The translations under genes and the position numbers were made by a program. Below are positions 26,707 to 36,140 of a stretch of DNA of 64,000 nt, in pieces. The stretch is taken from positions 3,100,001 through 3,164,000 of the forward strand of contig NZ_VFNP01000002.1 in assembly GCF_006715635.1 (NCBI RefSeq). The letters are read 5' to 3'. This stretch comes from Streptomyces sp. SLBN-118. GTDB taxonomy: Bacteria; Actinomycetota; Actinomycetes; Streptomycetales; Streptomycetaceae. Within the stretch, counting starts at the first letter, position 1. Each line of letters opens with the position of its first letter. The notes below the pieces were generated by a model. It was given only the letters and a program-made list of their open reading frames with translations. It was not told the origin of the DNA and searched no databases.

Positions 26707-27033
26707 CTAGAGCCCCGCCCGGCCCGCCGCCTCGCGCACCAGACTCACGGCCTCGTCAACCTCCGTCATGGAACCGGACGGGGCCATTCTCAGTGCCTCG
26801 GCCAAATCTCGCCCGGCCACCATCAGCTGATCCGCAACCGCAAACAGGCCCGCATCCGGCATGATCCTCGGCTCGCTTCCGGGGGCCTCGATGCGCTGTG
26901 CACGCACTGCCAACTCCCTGGCCAGCGCCAGCCCTTGGGCCGCCGCACCACGCCGCAGCCGGCTCTGCGGAGCGGCCCTCAAACGGTCGGCGAAGCGGTC
27001 GACCGCGGCCGTCAGCTCACTCGTATCAAGCAC
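26707..27033 (-). CDS. Small conserved hypothetical protein
   Basis: A 108-residue, mostly helical, Ala/Arg-rich soluble protein (LDTSELTAAVDRFADRLRAA at the start, VDEAVSLVREAAGRAGL at the end). It starts at GTG 27033 with a weak ribosome binding site. I recognise no domain. It is divergent from the DUF4287 gene and convergent with the preceding one. Confidence 0.6.
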   Translation of the reverse strand: MLDTSELTAAVDRFADRLRAAPQSRLRRGAAAQGLALARELAVRAQRIEAPGSEPRIMPDAGLFAVADQLMVAGRDLAEALRMAPSGSMTEVDEAVSLVREAAGRAGL

Positions 27034-27132
27034 CCCGCGACCCTATGCGCCGAGACCGCACTGTTGCCAATACGCGAACGCTCAGGCACGGTGGCGTGAA
27101 GGAGCACACGCGCAACGCGTCCGGAGGCGCCG

Positions 27133-27363
27133 ATGTCCCAAGTCTTCTCCGAAGAGACCCATCGAAATCTGCTCTCCCGAATCCCTCACTGCACCGGTCG
27201 TGAAATCTCCGACTGGCTTCGCACCGTCGAGGAGGGCCCCTCCCTCTTCCGCTTCGAGGAGAAGGTCAGCTGGCTCCGGAGCGAGCACAATCTCGCTTAC
27301 GGACATGCCAAAGCGATCATCCATGAGTACGACCTGAGGCGCGCCGCGCGCAAACTGCTCTAG
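27133..27363 (+). CDS. DUF4287 family protein
   Basis: A 76-residue protein whose sequence (HCTGREISDWLRTVEEGPS and SEHNLAYGHAKAIIHEYDLR) follows the DUF4287 pattern, in which a short helical unit is preceded by TG(R/K)xxxxW. The function of the family is unknown. ATG 27133 follows GGAGGCGCCG. Confidence 0.75.
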   Translation: MSQVFSEETHRNLLSRIPHCTGREISDWLRTVEEGPSLFRFEEKVSWLRSEHNLAYGHAKAIIHEYDLRRAARKLL

Positions 27364-27375
27364 GTCTCGAGACGC

Positions 27376-27413
27376 CGAAGGGCCCGCCCGGCTCACGCCG
27401 TACGGGCCCTTCG
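27376..27413. terminator. Bidirectional terminator
   Basis: Perfect 11-bp arms (27376-27386 and 27403-27413) with a 16-base loop between two convergent genes. Confidence 0.75.
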
Positions 27414-27428
27414 TCACGCCTGTGACGA

Positions 27429-28301
27429 CTAGTCGTCGCCGCTGAAGATCGCGACCAGCCGCAGCATCTCCAGGTAGATCCAGACGAGCGACATCGTCAG
27501 ACCGAAGGCCGCCAGCCAGGACTCCTCGCGGGGAGCGCCGTACGCGATGCCGTCCTCGATCTGCTTGAAGTCCAGCGTCAGGAAGAAGCAGCCGATCAGG
27601 ATCGCGAGGATGCCCACGATCGCGCCGAGCGGGCCGAAGCTGCGCAGACCGCCGTCCCCGGCGACGCCGAAGACCACCAGCAGGAGGTTCACCAGCATCA
27701 CTGCGACGAAGGCGATCGCGATGGTCATGCCGATACGGGCATAACGGGCGGTGACCCGGATCCAGCGCTGCTTGTACATGAAGAGCGTGGCGCCACTGAC
27801 CGCCAAGGTGCCCAGCACGGCCTGGAAGGGCGCACCCGACCAGACGCTGTTGTACATCTCGCTGATCACGCCCAGGAAAATGCCCTCGAACGCGGCATAG
27901 CCGATGATCAGCGCGGGCGACGGTGTCCGCTTGAAGGACTGGATGATCGCGAGAACGAACGCCACCAGCGCGGCGCCGATGGCAAGCCCGTAGCTGGTGG
28001 ACGAGACGGGCAGCACGACCCAGGCGAGGATCGCGCCGACGGTGACGGTGCCCAGGGTCATGGCGGTGCGCGAGACGACGTCGTCCATCGTCATGGCGTT
28101 GGTGCGCGCGGGCGCCGGGGCGCCGTATCGCGTGTCCGCCGGAGCGTAGGGGTTGGTGGCGTACGGGTTGCCCGCGCCCTGTACGTAGGGGTTGGTTCCT
28201 ACGGCGGGGCCCCCGGCCTGCGGCTGCTGCGCGTTGAACCCCGCGTAGCCGTTGTCGCGGCTGAACCCCCGTCGCGAGAAGACCGGGTTACTGCTCCTCA
28301 T
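27429..28301 (-). CDS. Bax inhibitor-1/YccA family membrane protein
   Basis: A 290-residue protein. The first 75 residues are Asn/Tyr/Pro/Gly-rich and probably cytoplasmic; seven membrane helices follow from about residue 80, in the order of the BI-1/YccA family. The final SLVWIYLEMLRLVAIFSGDD is characteristic. Family members act as pH- and calcium-linked membrane leak proteins or modulate membrane proteases; the bacterial role is not settled. ATG 28301 has GGAGGAG upstream. Confidence 0.9.
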   Translation of the reverse strand: MRSSNPVFSRRGFSRDNGYAGFNAQQPQAGGPAVGTNPYVQGAGNPYATNPYAPADTRYGAPAPARTNAMTMDDVVSRTAMTLGTVTVGAILAWVVLPVSSTSYGLAIGAALVAFVLAIIQSFKRTPSPALIIGYAAFEGIFLGVISEMYNSVWSGAPFQAVLGTLAVSGATLFMYKQRWIRVTARYARIGMTIAIAFVAVMLVNLLLVVFGVAGDGGLRSFGPLGAIVGILAILIGCFFLTLDFKQIEDGIAYGAPREESWLAAFGLTMSLVWIYLEMLRLVAIFSGDD

Positions 28302-28454
28302 CTCACTCCTCCATGGCCACCCTGCGCGGCCTTGGAGTCAGAGTAATGGGGAAGCAAAAGGAACGCCCTAGTGCTCGGGGAGGATCTTTCCGCGATCGAG
28401 ACCGAACCAAGATCGCTACCAGCGCCGCCCGGGCGGTTCGACCGGGCGGCGAAG

Positions 28455-28537
28455 TGCCCGGAGCCGGACTTGAACCGGCACGCCCCCGAGGGGCAGCGAG
28501 GTTTAAGCTCGCCGTGTCTGCATTCCACCATCCGGGC
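28455..28537 (-). tRNA. bldA: tRNA-Leu (anticodon UAA), bldA
   Basis: The minus strand folds as a class II tRNA. The acceptor stem is GCCCGGA (28537-28531) pairing with TCCGGGC, the D arm follows, the anticodon stem GCGAG/CTCGC encloses the loop CTTAAAC (anticodon TAA), and a long variable arm and the T loop TTCAAGT come next. The discriminator A is at 28455 and CCA is not encoded. It reads UUA, the rarest Streptomyces codon; bldA controls aerial growth and antibiotic production by limiting translation of TTA-containing genes. The TTA-like triplets I checked in this window were out of frame, but I did not check every codon. Confidence 0.95.
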
Positions 28538-28898
28538 ATGGCGAGCGGTCCGCGTTGGCACCCGAGCCTATCCGGGTAGATCGCCCGGCCAGCGGGCCCG
28601 TGGCCCGATGTTGTCTTATTCTATTGGCTTCTGAGGGTGCGTCAGTGCAGGTGACCGGGCGTTCGGACCCGCCCTGCACGGCCTACGACCGCCGTCTCAC
28701 GTACGCCGGAATGACGGAAAGTCGCCGCCCTTCCCCTCATCGCGTCTCAGGGACGCCGTCATACCAAAGGAGGACGACCGGGCTTCACGGTCCGACCCAA
28801 GTGGGCCCCGGGAACGGGCACCGGGACTGACGATCCGGCGCGCGGCAGCGGACACGATGGGGTGGTCCCCATGACGCACCTCGACAGGAGCACTCCTC
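28538..28898. other. Intergenic region between bldA and the ABC exporter
   Basis: It holds the putative bldA promoter (28618-28645) and the leader of the ABC ATPase gene. No convincing gene or strong hairpin is visible in the remainder. Confidence 0.6.
28618..28645 (-). promoter_or_regulatory. Candidate bldA promoter
   Basis: On the minus strand, CTGACG (28645-28640) and TAGAAT (28623-28618) are separated by 16 bases. They stand about 80 bases before the mature tRNA, in an AT-richer patch suited to a HrdB-type promoter. Confidence 0.45.
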
Positions 28899-29669
28899 GT
28901 GACCACCACTCCCATCGCTCACCGCGCCACCGCAGTGGCCGCCCGCGCCACGGATCTGTCCAAGGTGTACGGACAGGGCGAGACCCAGGTGGTCGCGCTG
29001 GACCGGGTGACCGTCGACTTCCGGCAGGCGGAGTTCACCGCGATCATGGGGCCCTCGGGCTCCGGCAAGTCCACGCTGATGCACTGCGTGGCCGGCCTCG
29101 ACAGCTTCAGCTCCGGATCGGTACGGATCGGTGAGACCGAGCTCGGCTCGCTCAAGGACAAGCAGCTGACCCAGCTGCGCAGGGACAAAATCGGCTTCAT
29201 CTTCCAGGCGTTCAACCTGCTGCCGACGCTCAGCGCCCTGGAGAACATCACGCTCCCGATGGACATCGCGGGCCGCAAGCCCAACAAGCAGTGGCTGGAG
29301 CAGGTCATCGAGATGGTGGGCCTGCGGGACCGGCTCAGCCACCGCCCCACCGAGCTCTCCGGCGGCCAGCAGCAGCGCGTCGCCGTCGCCCGCGCGCTGG
29401 CCTCGCAGCCGGACATCATCTTCGGCGACGAGCCGACCGGAAACCTGGACTCGCGCTCGGGCGCCGAGGTGCTGGGCTTCCTGCGCAACTCGGTACGGGA
29501 GCTGGGCCAGACCGTCGTCATGGTCACCCACGACCCGGTGGCCGCCTCCTACGCCGACCGGGTGATCTTCCTGGCGGACGGCCGGATCGTCGACGAGATG
29601 CTCAGCCCCACCGCCGACGGCGTTCTCGACCGGATGAAGGAGTTCGACGCCAAGGGCCGGACCAGCTGA
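28899..29669 (+). CDS. MacB/LolD-type ABC transporter ATP-binding protein
   Basis: A 256-residue ATPase with Walker A GPSGSGKST, Q-loop FQAFNLLPTL, signature LSGGQQQRVAVARAL, Walker B IIFGDEPTGNLD and H-loop VTHD. It belongs to the MacB/LolD/FtsE class that drives mechanotransmission or lipoprotein/peptide export without substrate passing through the membrane domain. GTG 28899 has AGGAG upstream. The next gene encodes its permease. It is a close paralogue of the ATPase at 62585-63373. Confidence 0.93.
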   Translation: MTTTPIAHRATAVAARATDLSKVYGQGETQVVALDRVTVDFRQAEFTAIMGPSGSGKSTLMHCVAGLDSFSSGSVRIGETELGSLKDKQLTQLRRDKIGFIFQAFNLLPTLSALENITLPMDIAGRKPNKQWLEQVIEMVGLRDRLSHRPTELSGGQQQRVAVARALASQPDIIFGDEPTGNLDSRSGAEVLGFLRNSVRELGQTVVMVTHDPVAASYADRVIFLADGRIVDEMLSPTADGVLDRMKEFDAKGRTS

Positions 29670-29728
29670 ACGGCCAGTGCTGCTCCGCTTCGTAGAACTC
29701 CGGCTCTCACCTCAGGACTGACACAGAC

Positions 29729-32275
29729 ATGTTCCGTACCGCCCTGCGCAATGTGCTCGCGCACAAAGCCAGGCTGCTGATGACCGTCCTCGCCGTGATG
29801 CTCGGCGTGGCCTTCGTCTCCGGCACCCTGGTCTTCACCGACACCCTCGGCAACGCCTACCGCAAGCAGTCGGCCAAGAGCTACGACAACGTCGCCGTCG
29901 CCGTCACCACGCACGCCGACCAGAGCGACATGGAGAAGAACCCCGGGATCGACACCAGGACGCTGGAGAAGATCCGCGGCCTGGACGGGGTCGCCGGTGC
30001 CACCGGGCGGGTCTCCGGCTTCGCCGGGGTCGCCGACCAGGACGGCAAGCTGATCGGCAACGGCTGGTCCAACACCGGCGCGAACTTCGCCCCCGGCAAG
30101 GACGGCAAGGATTCCGCGTACACCTTCACCGACGGTTCGGGGCCGGTGCAGAACTCGCAGATCGCCCTCGACGAGGACTCCGCCGACAAGGGCAAGTACC
30201 GGGTCGGGGACACCGTGCGGGTGGCGACCAACGGCCCGGCGAAGGACTACACCCTCTCCGGTGTCTTCACCACCGAGGACGGCGCCGTCAACGCGGGCGG
30301 CAGCCTCGTCCTGTTCGACACCGCCGTCGCGCAGAAGCTCTATCTGAAGCCCGGCCACTTCAAGGACGTCACGATCGCCGCGGCGGCCGGCGCCTCCGAC
30401 ACGAAGATCCTGGACGCGGTCAAGCCGCTGCTGCCCAAGGACGCCGAGGCGCAGACCGGCGAGAAGCTCGCCGCCGATCAGGCCAGGCAGATCGAGCAGG
30501 GCCTGTCCAACCTCAACACGATGCTGCTCGCCTTCGCGGCCATCGCCCTCTTCGTCGGCATCTTCCTGATCGCCAACACCTTCACCATGCTGGTCGCCCA
30601 GCGCACCAGGGAGCTGGCGCTGATGCGCGCCGTCGGTGCGTCGCGCCGGCAGGTCAAGCGTTCCGTGATGCTTGAGGCGGTCGTCGTCGGGGCCCTCGCC
30701 TCCGCGATCGGCTTCGTCCTCGGGATCGGGCTCGCCACCGGGCTGCGCTCGGCGATGACCTCCTTCGGCGCGAAGGTGCCGGCCGGCCCGCTGGTCATCT
30801 CCCCCACCGCGGTCATAGCCGCGCTCACGGTCGGCGTCTTCGTCACCGTGCTCGCCGCGTGGCTGCCGGCCCGCCGGGCCGCGAAGATCCCGCCGGTGGC
30901 GGCGATGGGCAGCGCCCACCTGCCCGCGACCACCAAGTCCCTGGTCGTGCGCAACAGCATCGGCAGCGTCATCATGCTCGCCGGCACCGCGGCGATCTTC
31001 GCCGGTGCGGCGACGGGCAAGGACGACGGCCGGATGATGATCGGCGGCGGCGCGTTCCTGGCGCTGATCGGCATCATCGTGGTGATCCCGCTGCTGTCCC
31101 GTCCGGTCATCGCGCTGGTGCGCCCGCTGCTGCACCGGGTCTTCGGGGTCTCGGGCAAGCTGGCCGGGCAGAACGCGGTCCGCAACCCCCGCCGTACCGG
31201 AGCCACCGCATCGGCGCTGTCGATCGGCCTCACCCTGGTCACCGGTCTCACGGTCATCGGCGTCACACTGGGCCAGGCGATCGACAGGACGACCACGGAC
31301 AACATCCGCGCGGACTACCTGGTCACCATGGCGGGCGGCGGCCGCGGACTCGACAAGTCGGCGCTGACCGCGCTGGAGAAGGCGAACGGCGTCAGCGCGA
31401 TCTCACCGACCCAGAACACCTCGCTGGAGATCAAGGGCGAATACCAGAGCGCCTCCGCGGTCACGCCCGGGGACGTGGAGAAGGTCTTCAACATGAAGAC
31501 GGTCTCGGGCTCCATGGCAACCCTCGGCAAGGGCGAGATCGCGGTCGACGAGAAAACCGCCACGTCGAAGGGCTGGAAGGCCGGCGACAAACTACCGGTG
31601 AAGTTCGCCATCGACGGCGGCAAGACGGAGACCAAGACCCTGACGGTCGGCGCGCTCTACGAGGACAACGATTTCCTCGAGCCCGTCATGGTGTCGACGT
31701 CCCTGGTCGCTGCCTACGAGCCGAAGCCGTACATCCCCGAGGTCTGGGTGAAGATGGACGGCGGCGCGAGCGAGGCGAACGAGAAGGCGCTGGTGGACGC
31801 GCTGGGCGACAACCCGGCGATGAGCATCATGGACCGCCAGGACATCCGGAACATGTTCGGCGGCATGATCAACACGATGCTGAACATCATGTACGGACTG
31901 CTGGCGATGGCCCTGATCATCGCGGTGCTCGGCGTCATCAACACGCTCGCGATGTCCGTCTTCGAGCGTCAGCAGGAGATCGGCATGCTGCGGGCGATCG
32001 GCCTCGAACGCCGCAAGGTCAAGCGCATGATCCGCCTGGAGGCGGTGGTGATCTCGCTGTTCGGCGCGGTGATCGGCATCGGGCTCGGGTCCTTCCTGGC
32101 CTGGGCGCTGGGCGAGACGCTCAAGTCGGACATACCCGACTACGCGCTGGTCGTGCCGTGGGACCGGATCGGGATCTTCCTGCTGCTGGCCGGGGTGGTC
32201 GGCGTGCTGGCAGCGCTGTGGCCGGCGCGCAGCGCCGCGAAGCTGAACATGCTGACGGCGATCAAGACGGAGTAG
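29729..32275 (+). CDS. FtsX-like ABC transporter permease
   Basis: An 848-residue permease with an N-terminal membrane helix, a large extracytoplasmic MacB-like domain, and two FtsX units of 3-4 helices (first near residues 260-395, second at the C-terminus). RELALMRAVGASRRQVKRSV and QEIGMLRAIGLERRKVKRMI are the repeated coupling segments. The partner ATPase lies 59 bases upstream. The likely role is envelope remodelling or export of peptides or lipids; the substrate is unknown. Confidence 0.9.
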   Translation: MFRTALRNVLAHKARLLMTVLAVMLGVAFVSGTLVFTDTLGNAYRKQSAKSYDNVAVAVTTHADQSDMEKNPGIDTRTLEKIRGLDGVAGATGRVSGFAGVADQDGKLIGNGWSNTGANFAPGKDGKDSAYTFTDGSGPVQNSQIALDEDSADKGKYRVGDTVRVATNGPAKDYTLSGVFTTEDGAVNAGGSLVLFDTAVAQKLYLKPGHFKDVTIAAAAGASDTKILDAVKPLLPKDAEAQTGEKLAADQARQIEQGLSNLNTMLLAFAAIALFVGIFLIANTFTMLVAQRTRELALMRAVGASRRQVKRSVMLEAVVVGALASAIGFVLGIGLATGLRSAMTSFGAKVPAGPLVISPTAVIAALTVGVFVTVLAAWLPARRAAKIPPVAAMGSAHLPATTKSLVVRNSIGSVIMLAGTAAIFAGAATGKDDGRMMIGGGAFLALIGIIVVIPLLSRPVIALVRPLLHRVFGVSGKLAGQNAVRNPRRTGATASALSIGLTLVTGLTVIGVTLGQAIDRTTTDNIRADYLVTMAGGGRGLDKSALTALEKANGVSAISPTQNTSLEIKGEYQSASAVTPGDVEKVFNMKTVSGSMATLGKGEIAVDEKTATSKGWKAGDKLPVKFAIDGGKTETKTLTVGALYEDNDFLEPVMVSTSLVAAYEPKPYIPEVWVKMDGGASEANEKALVDALGDNPAMSIMDRQDIRNMFGGMINTMLNIMYGLLAMALIIAVLGVINTLAMSVFERQQEIGMLRAIGLERRKVKRMIRLEAVVISLFGAVIGIGLGSFLAWALGETLKSDIPDYALVVPWDRIGIFLLLAGVVGVLAALWPARSAAKLNMLTAIKTE

Positions 32276-32288
32276 CAGTACTGATGTC

Positions 32289-32321
32289 GAGGCCCCGCGA
32301 CCGTGCCGGTCGCGGGGCCTC
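32289..32321. terminator. Bidirectional terminator
   Basis: A perfect 14-bp inverted repeat (32289-32302 and 32308-32321) with a 5-base loop between the permease and the convergent methyltransferase, followed on the plus strand by CTTGCCTTTCC. Confidence 0.85.
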
Positions 32322-32331
32322 TTGCCTTTCC

Positions 32332-33621
32332 TCAGTTCCAGGTGCGGGTGCGCAGCGGCAGACCGGAGGCACCGCTCGGGGGCGTCTTCACGGCGAGGAT
32401 CTGGTTGACGCCGATCTTGTTGCGCTCGAAGGAGATCGCGCAGGCGGCCATGTAGAGCCGCCAGACGCGGGCGCGTCCGGGGGAGCTGTGGCGAACGGCC
32501 CGGTGCCAGCCGGCTTCGAGGTTGGCGACCCAGCGGCGCAGGGTGAGGGCGTAGTGCTCGCGGATCGACTCGACGTCGCGCACCTCGAAGCCTGCCGCCT
32601 CAATGCTGGTGACGGTACGGCCGAGGGGCGCGAGCTCGCCGTCGGGAAAGACGTAGCGGTCGATGAACTCGTCCACGTGGTAGGCGGATTCGTTCTCCTC
32701 CGGGGGGCGGGCGATCTGGTGGTTGAGGAGCCGGCCGCCGGGCTCCAGCAGGGAGAAGAGCTGTTCGGCGTACTGGTGGTAGCGGACCTGGCCGACGTGT
32801 TCGGCCATCCCGATCGAGGAAATGGCGTCGTACGGACCGTCCTTGACGTCCCGGTAGTCCTGGACGCGGATCTCGATCCGGTCGGTCAGTCCTTCCTCGG
32901 CGATGCGCTTACGGGCGTAGGCGGCCTGCTCGCGGGAGAGGGTGATGCCGGTGACCTGGACGCCGTACTCGCGGGCGGCGTGCACGGCCATGGAGCCCCA
33001 GCCGCAGCCGACGTCGAGCAGCCGGTCGCCCTTGGTGAGTGCGAGCTTGCGGCAGACGAGGTCGAGCTTGTCGCGCTGGGCGTCCTCGAGAGTGCCTCCG
33101 TCCTGCCAGTACGCGCAGGAGTAGACCATGGACGGCCCGAGGACGAGTTCGTAGAAAGCGTTGCCGACGTCGTAGTGGTGGCTGATGGCCCTCCTGTCGC
33201 GACGCTTGGTGTGCAACGGCCCGGCGCGGCGGTGGACCTCCTCGGCGGGCGGGGGCGGGGGCGGCAGTACTCCTCCGATCTTCAGCAGGCCGCGGGCGGC
33301 GGCGCGCAGACGGGGGTCGAGCAGGAAGTGGCCGGATGCGGGTCTGTCGTCGCCGCGCTCCCAGATGATCCCGGACAGCAGATCAAGCGCGGCGTACAGA
33401 TCGCCTTCGACGTCGATCTCCCCGGCCACCCAGGCCCGCGCGAGCCCGAGTTCACCGGGCCGCCACAGCAGCCGGCGCAGGGCACGGCGGTGCCGGACGA
33501 CGAGTACGGGAGCGCGGGGAGGCCCGGCCTCGCTGCCGTCCCAGGCCCGGACACGAACCGGGAGCGGGGCCCCCAGCAATTCCTCGGCAAGAGTGGTCAG
33601 CCGCATCGCGGCGTCGCCCAT
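32332..33621 (-). CDS. Cyclopropane-fatty-acyl-phospholipid synthase family methyltransferase
   Basis: A 429-residue SAM-dependent enzyme of the CFA synthase/mycolic-acid cyclopropanase family, which adds a methylene group to unsaturated phospholipid acyl chains. It has HHYDVGNAFYELVLG before the SAM loop LLDVGCGWGSMAVHAA, then ITLSREQAAYARKR, GMAEHVG and RWVANLEAGW. ATG 33621 is chosen because GGAGG precedes it; the frame further upstream has no motif. A Pro-rich stretch (about residues 140-150) separates the N-terminal lipid-binding part. Confidence 0.88.
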   Translation of the reverse strand: MGDAAMRLTTLAEELLGAPLPVRVRAWDGSEAGPPRAPVLVVRHRRALRRLLWRPGELGLARAWVAGEIDVEGDLYAALDLLSGIIWERGDDRPASGHFLLDPRLRAAARGLLKIGGVLPPPPPPAEEVHRRAGPLHTKRRDRRAISHHYDVGNAFYELVLGPSMVYSCAYWQDGGTLEDAQRDKLDLVCRKLALTKGDRLLDVGCGWGSMAVHAAREYGVQVTGITLSREQAAYARKRIAEEGLTDRIEIRVQDYRDVKDGPYDAISSIGMAEHVGQVRYHQYAEQLFSLLEPGGRLLNHQIARPPEENESAYHVDEFIDRYVFPDGELAPLGRTVTSIEAAGFEVRDVESIREHYALTLRRWVANLEAGWHRAVRHSSPGRARVWRLYMAACAISFERNKIGVNQILAVKTPPSGASGLPLRTRTWN

Positions 33622-33930
33622 GGCGCACACCTCCGTGACGATGGATCCCAGAAATGCTCGGCACCGCGCGCCGCGGACCTGGCGACGCTGTGCACTCCTG
33701 AGAACAAGTCGACCACCCTGCGTGCTTCCCGGGCACGCGCAATGCCCAAGCAATTTATCTGCACCCCACACCTACCCCCGCTGTCGCGCGCCAGGCGCGT
33801 TGCCGGGGGCATGGGGGTGGTCCCGCGCACGGGAGCGAGCCGGGGCCACCCAGCGCAGGCGCCGGGGTACGCGGTACCAAGTCGGGCGCGGGCGGGAAAA
33901 TACCCGCGGCGCGGGAGCCGCACGCGCGGG

Positions 33931-34046
33931 GGGCGGGTGCCCCGCATCCCTGCAACTCCAGGGCGGGCGGGACAGCGCCAGCCGCGGGCCAGGCTCCCGC
34001 GCGGGCGGGTGCCCGCATCCCGCAACTCCAGGGCGGGCGGGACAGC
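33931..34046. repeat. Direct repeat, two copies 70 bp apart
   Basis: Two units of 46 bp (33931-33976 and 34001-34046) share GCGGGTGCCC, GCATCCC, GCAACTCCAGGGCGGGCGGG and ACAGC, with two small indels. Confidence 0.75.
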
Positions 34047-34383
34047 AAGAGCGAACGACAGCTGCCCCGCAGCCCGTGCCGTGCCCCGGGGGTGCCCAGG
34101 GTGCCCCCCACATCCCCCGCGAGCGAACCGAGCGAACCACCGCCGCCCCGCGGCACGAGGCCGCCGCCCTCGCCGGGGCGCAGGGGTACGCAACACCCGC
34201 ATCCACCGCGCCCGCCGCGCTGCCAGGCACCGCGCCCGCGCGAAGCACCGAAACGCCCACCACCACGGCACGCCACAGCCACCGCGGCGCGAAGCCGCCG
34301 CCCCCGCCGGGGCGCGGTGGGACCACGTACCCCCCCCGCCAATCAAGGGCGGGCGGGTGGGGCAAGGTCCCCGGGCACAGCGA

Positions 34384-34419
34384 AGGGGCCGCCCGCACCA
34401 CGGATGGCGGGCGGCCCCT
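34384..34419. terminator. Terminator downstream of ndh
   Basis: Perfect 13-bp arms (34384-34396 and 34407-34419) with a 10-base loop, 21 bases beyond the ndh stop codon. Confidence 0.75.
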
Positions 34420-34439
34420 CGCTGAAGAAGCGCCGGAGG

Positions 34440-35819
34440 TTAGGAGGCCTTCGCCTTCTCCGGGGCCGGCACGGACGCCGTCGGCGCCGGCTTGGCCGCC
34501 TCGTAGAACTCCTCGCGCGGCGTCTCCATCGCGCCGAGCGAGACCACCTCGCGCTTGAGGAACATCGCCAGCGTCCAGTCCGCGAAGACCCGGATCTTAC
34601 GGTTCCACGTCGGCATCGCCAGACCGTGGTAGCTGCGGTGCATGTACCACGCGAGACGGCCCTTGAGCTTGATCTTCATCTTGCCCATGACGATCATCGC
34701 GACGCCCTTGTGCAGGCCGAGCCCGGCCACCGCACCCTTGTTGGCGTGGCTGTACTCCTTCTGCGGGAAGCCCCGCATGCCGGAGATGACGTTGTCGCCG
34801 AGGAGCTTCGCCTGCCGCAGCGCGTGCTGCGCGTTCGGCGGGCACCAGGCGTTCTCGACGCCGGCCTTGCGCGCCGCGACGTCCGGGACCTGCGCGTTGT
34901 CGCCCGCGGCCCAGATGTAGTCGGTGCCCTGGACCTGCAGCGTGGTCTGCGTGTCGACGTGGCCGCGCGGGCCGAGCGGCAGGCCGTAGCGGGCCAGCGC
35001 CGGGTTCGGCTTGACGCCGGCCGTCCAGACGATGGTGTTGGAGTCGGCCTCCAGGCCGTTCTTCAGCACCACGTGACCGTCCACGCAGGAGTCCATCGAG
35101 GTCGACAGGTAGATCTCGATGCCGCGGCCCTCGAGGTGCTCCTTGCCGTACTGGCCCAGCTTCGGGCCCACCTCGGGAAGGATCTTGTCGGCCGCGTCGA
35201 CCAGGATGAAGCGCATGTCCTCGCGCTTGACGCTGGTGTAGTACTTGGCCGCGTCGCGCGCCAGGTCCTCCACCTCGCCGATGGTCTCCGCACCGGCGAA
35301 GCCGCCACCCACGAAGACGAAGGTCAGCGCCTTGCGGCGGACGTCCTCGTCCGTCGTCGAGTCAGCCTTGTCGAGCTGCTCGAGTACGTGGTTGCGCAGC
35401 CCGATGGCCTCCTCGATGCCCTTCATGCCGATGCCCTGCTCGGCGAGGCCGGGGATCGGGAAGGTGCGGGAGACCGCGCCGAGCGCGACGACCAGATAGT
35501 CGAAGGGCAGCTCGTACGCCTCGCCGACCAGCGGCGAGATCGTCGCGACCTTGCGGTCCTGATCGATGGTGGTGACTCGGCCGGTGAGCACCTCAGCCTT
35601 GGGCAGCACGCGTCGCAGCGGGACGACGACATGCCGAGGCGAGATGCTGCCGGCGGCAGCTTCGGGGAGGAACGGCTGGTACGTCATGTACGAGCGCGGG
35701 TCGACGACCGTGACGGTCGCCTCGCCGTAGCGCATCTTCTTCAGAATGCGTCGAGCTGCGTACAGGCCTACGTACCCACCGCCTACAACGAGGATCCTGG
35801 GACGCTCCGTGGTGCTCAT
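34440..35819 (-). CDS. ndh: Type II NADH dehydrogenase
   Basis: A 459-residue FAD enzyme that oxidises NADH and reduces menaquinone without pumping protons. The FAD-binding VVGGGYVGLYAA is at residues 11-22, the NAD-binding FVGGGFAGAETIGE follows near residue 170, and the second FAD segment is YIWAAGDNAQVP. The C-terminal amphipathic region anchors it to the membrane. ATG 35819 is chosen over the longer frame because the Rossmann strand begins directly after it. Two Rex-like sites upstream suggest control by the NADH/NAD ratio. Confidence 0.92.
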   Translation of the reverse strand: MSTTERPRILVVGGGYVGLYAARRILKKMRYGEATVTVVDPRSYMTYQPFLPEAAAGSISPRHVVVPLRRVLPKAEVLTGRVTTIDQDRKVATISPLVGEAYELPFDYLVVALGAVSRTFPIPGLAEQGIGMKGIEEAIGLRNHVLEQLDKADSTTDEDVRRKALTFVFVGGGFAGAETIGEVEDLARDAAKYYTSVKREDMRFILVDAADKILPEVGPKLGQYGKEHLEGRGIEIYLSTSMDSCVDGHVVLKNGLEADSNTIVWTAGVKPNPALARYGLPLGPRGHVDTQTTLQVQGTDYIWAAGDNAQVPDVAARKAGVENAWCPPNAQHALRQAKLLGDNVISGMRGFPQKEYSHANKGAVAGLGLHKGVAMIVMGKMKIKLKGRLAWYMHRSYHGLAMPTWNRKIRVFADWTLAMFLKREVVSLGAMETPREEFYEAAKPAPTASVPAPEKAKAS

Positions 35820-36140
35820 GCCATCGAGTATCCACCCCCCTTGGAGGGGTGGCTCGTGAGCCCCTTCACAAGGTGTGGACCCACCTCTGCTACACTGCGC
35901 GGCCCACGTGATCGACGTCATGTCACGGCGGTGGAACCACGCTGCAGGGGCGAACGTCGTTCACCCCTCGTGAGCTGGCCCTGGGCGGCCATTTCCGGGT
36001 GGACCACGACCCCCGGCTCACATCCCGGCAATGCGCCCTGCCGCACCGGGAATCCACGGCCCCGCGCCCGTCGGACGGAGCGGAGGGGCCTTTCGACCCC
36101 CCCACAGCGCTCATCAGGGGACTTTTCCTTGTGAAGAACT
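35820..36140. other. Upstream region of ndh
   Basis: This 321-base gap contains two Rex-like operator candidates at its two ends and a hairpin of CCACCCC/GGGGTGG type near 35832-35851. The short open frames within it show no recognisable domain. Confidence 0.6.
35854..35871. promoter_or_regulatory. Rex-like operator, proximal to ndh
   Basis: TCGTGAGCCCCTTCACAA matches 12 of the 14 specified bases of the Rex consensus TTGTGAA-N4-TTCACAA. It lies 35-52 bases before the ndh start codon. Confidence 0.5.

Larger units (their letters stand above)
33622..34439. other. 0.8-kb GC-rich intergenic region with repeats, no convincing gene
   Basis: All frames translate to Arg/Ala/Pro/Gly-rich low-complexity sequence. 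A direct repeat (33931-34046) and a terminator at 34384-34419 are the clear elements. Two CGCCGGGGCGC-containing segments near 34180 and 34300 resemble each other. Confidence 0.65.

Noticed and set aside
30859..34425. 1188-codon open frame on the plus strand
   Set aside because: It runs out of frame through the FtsX permease and antisense through the CFA-synthase gene. Its translation is Arg/Gly/Pro-rich low complexity, as expected for high-GC shadow frames.
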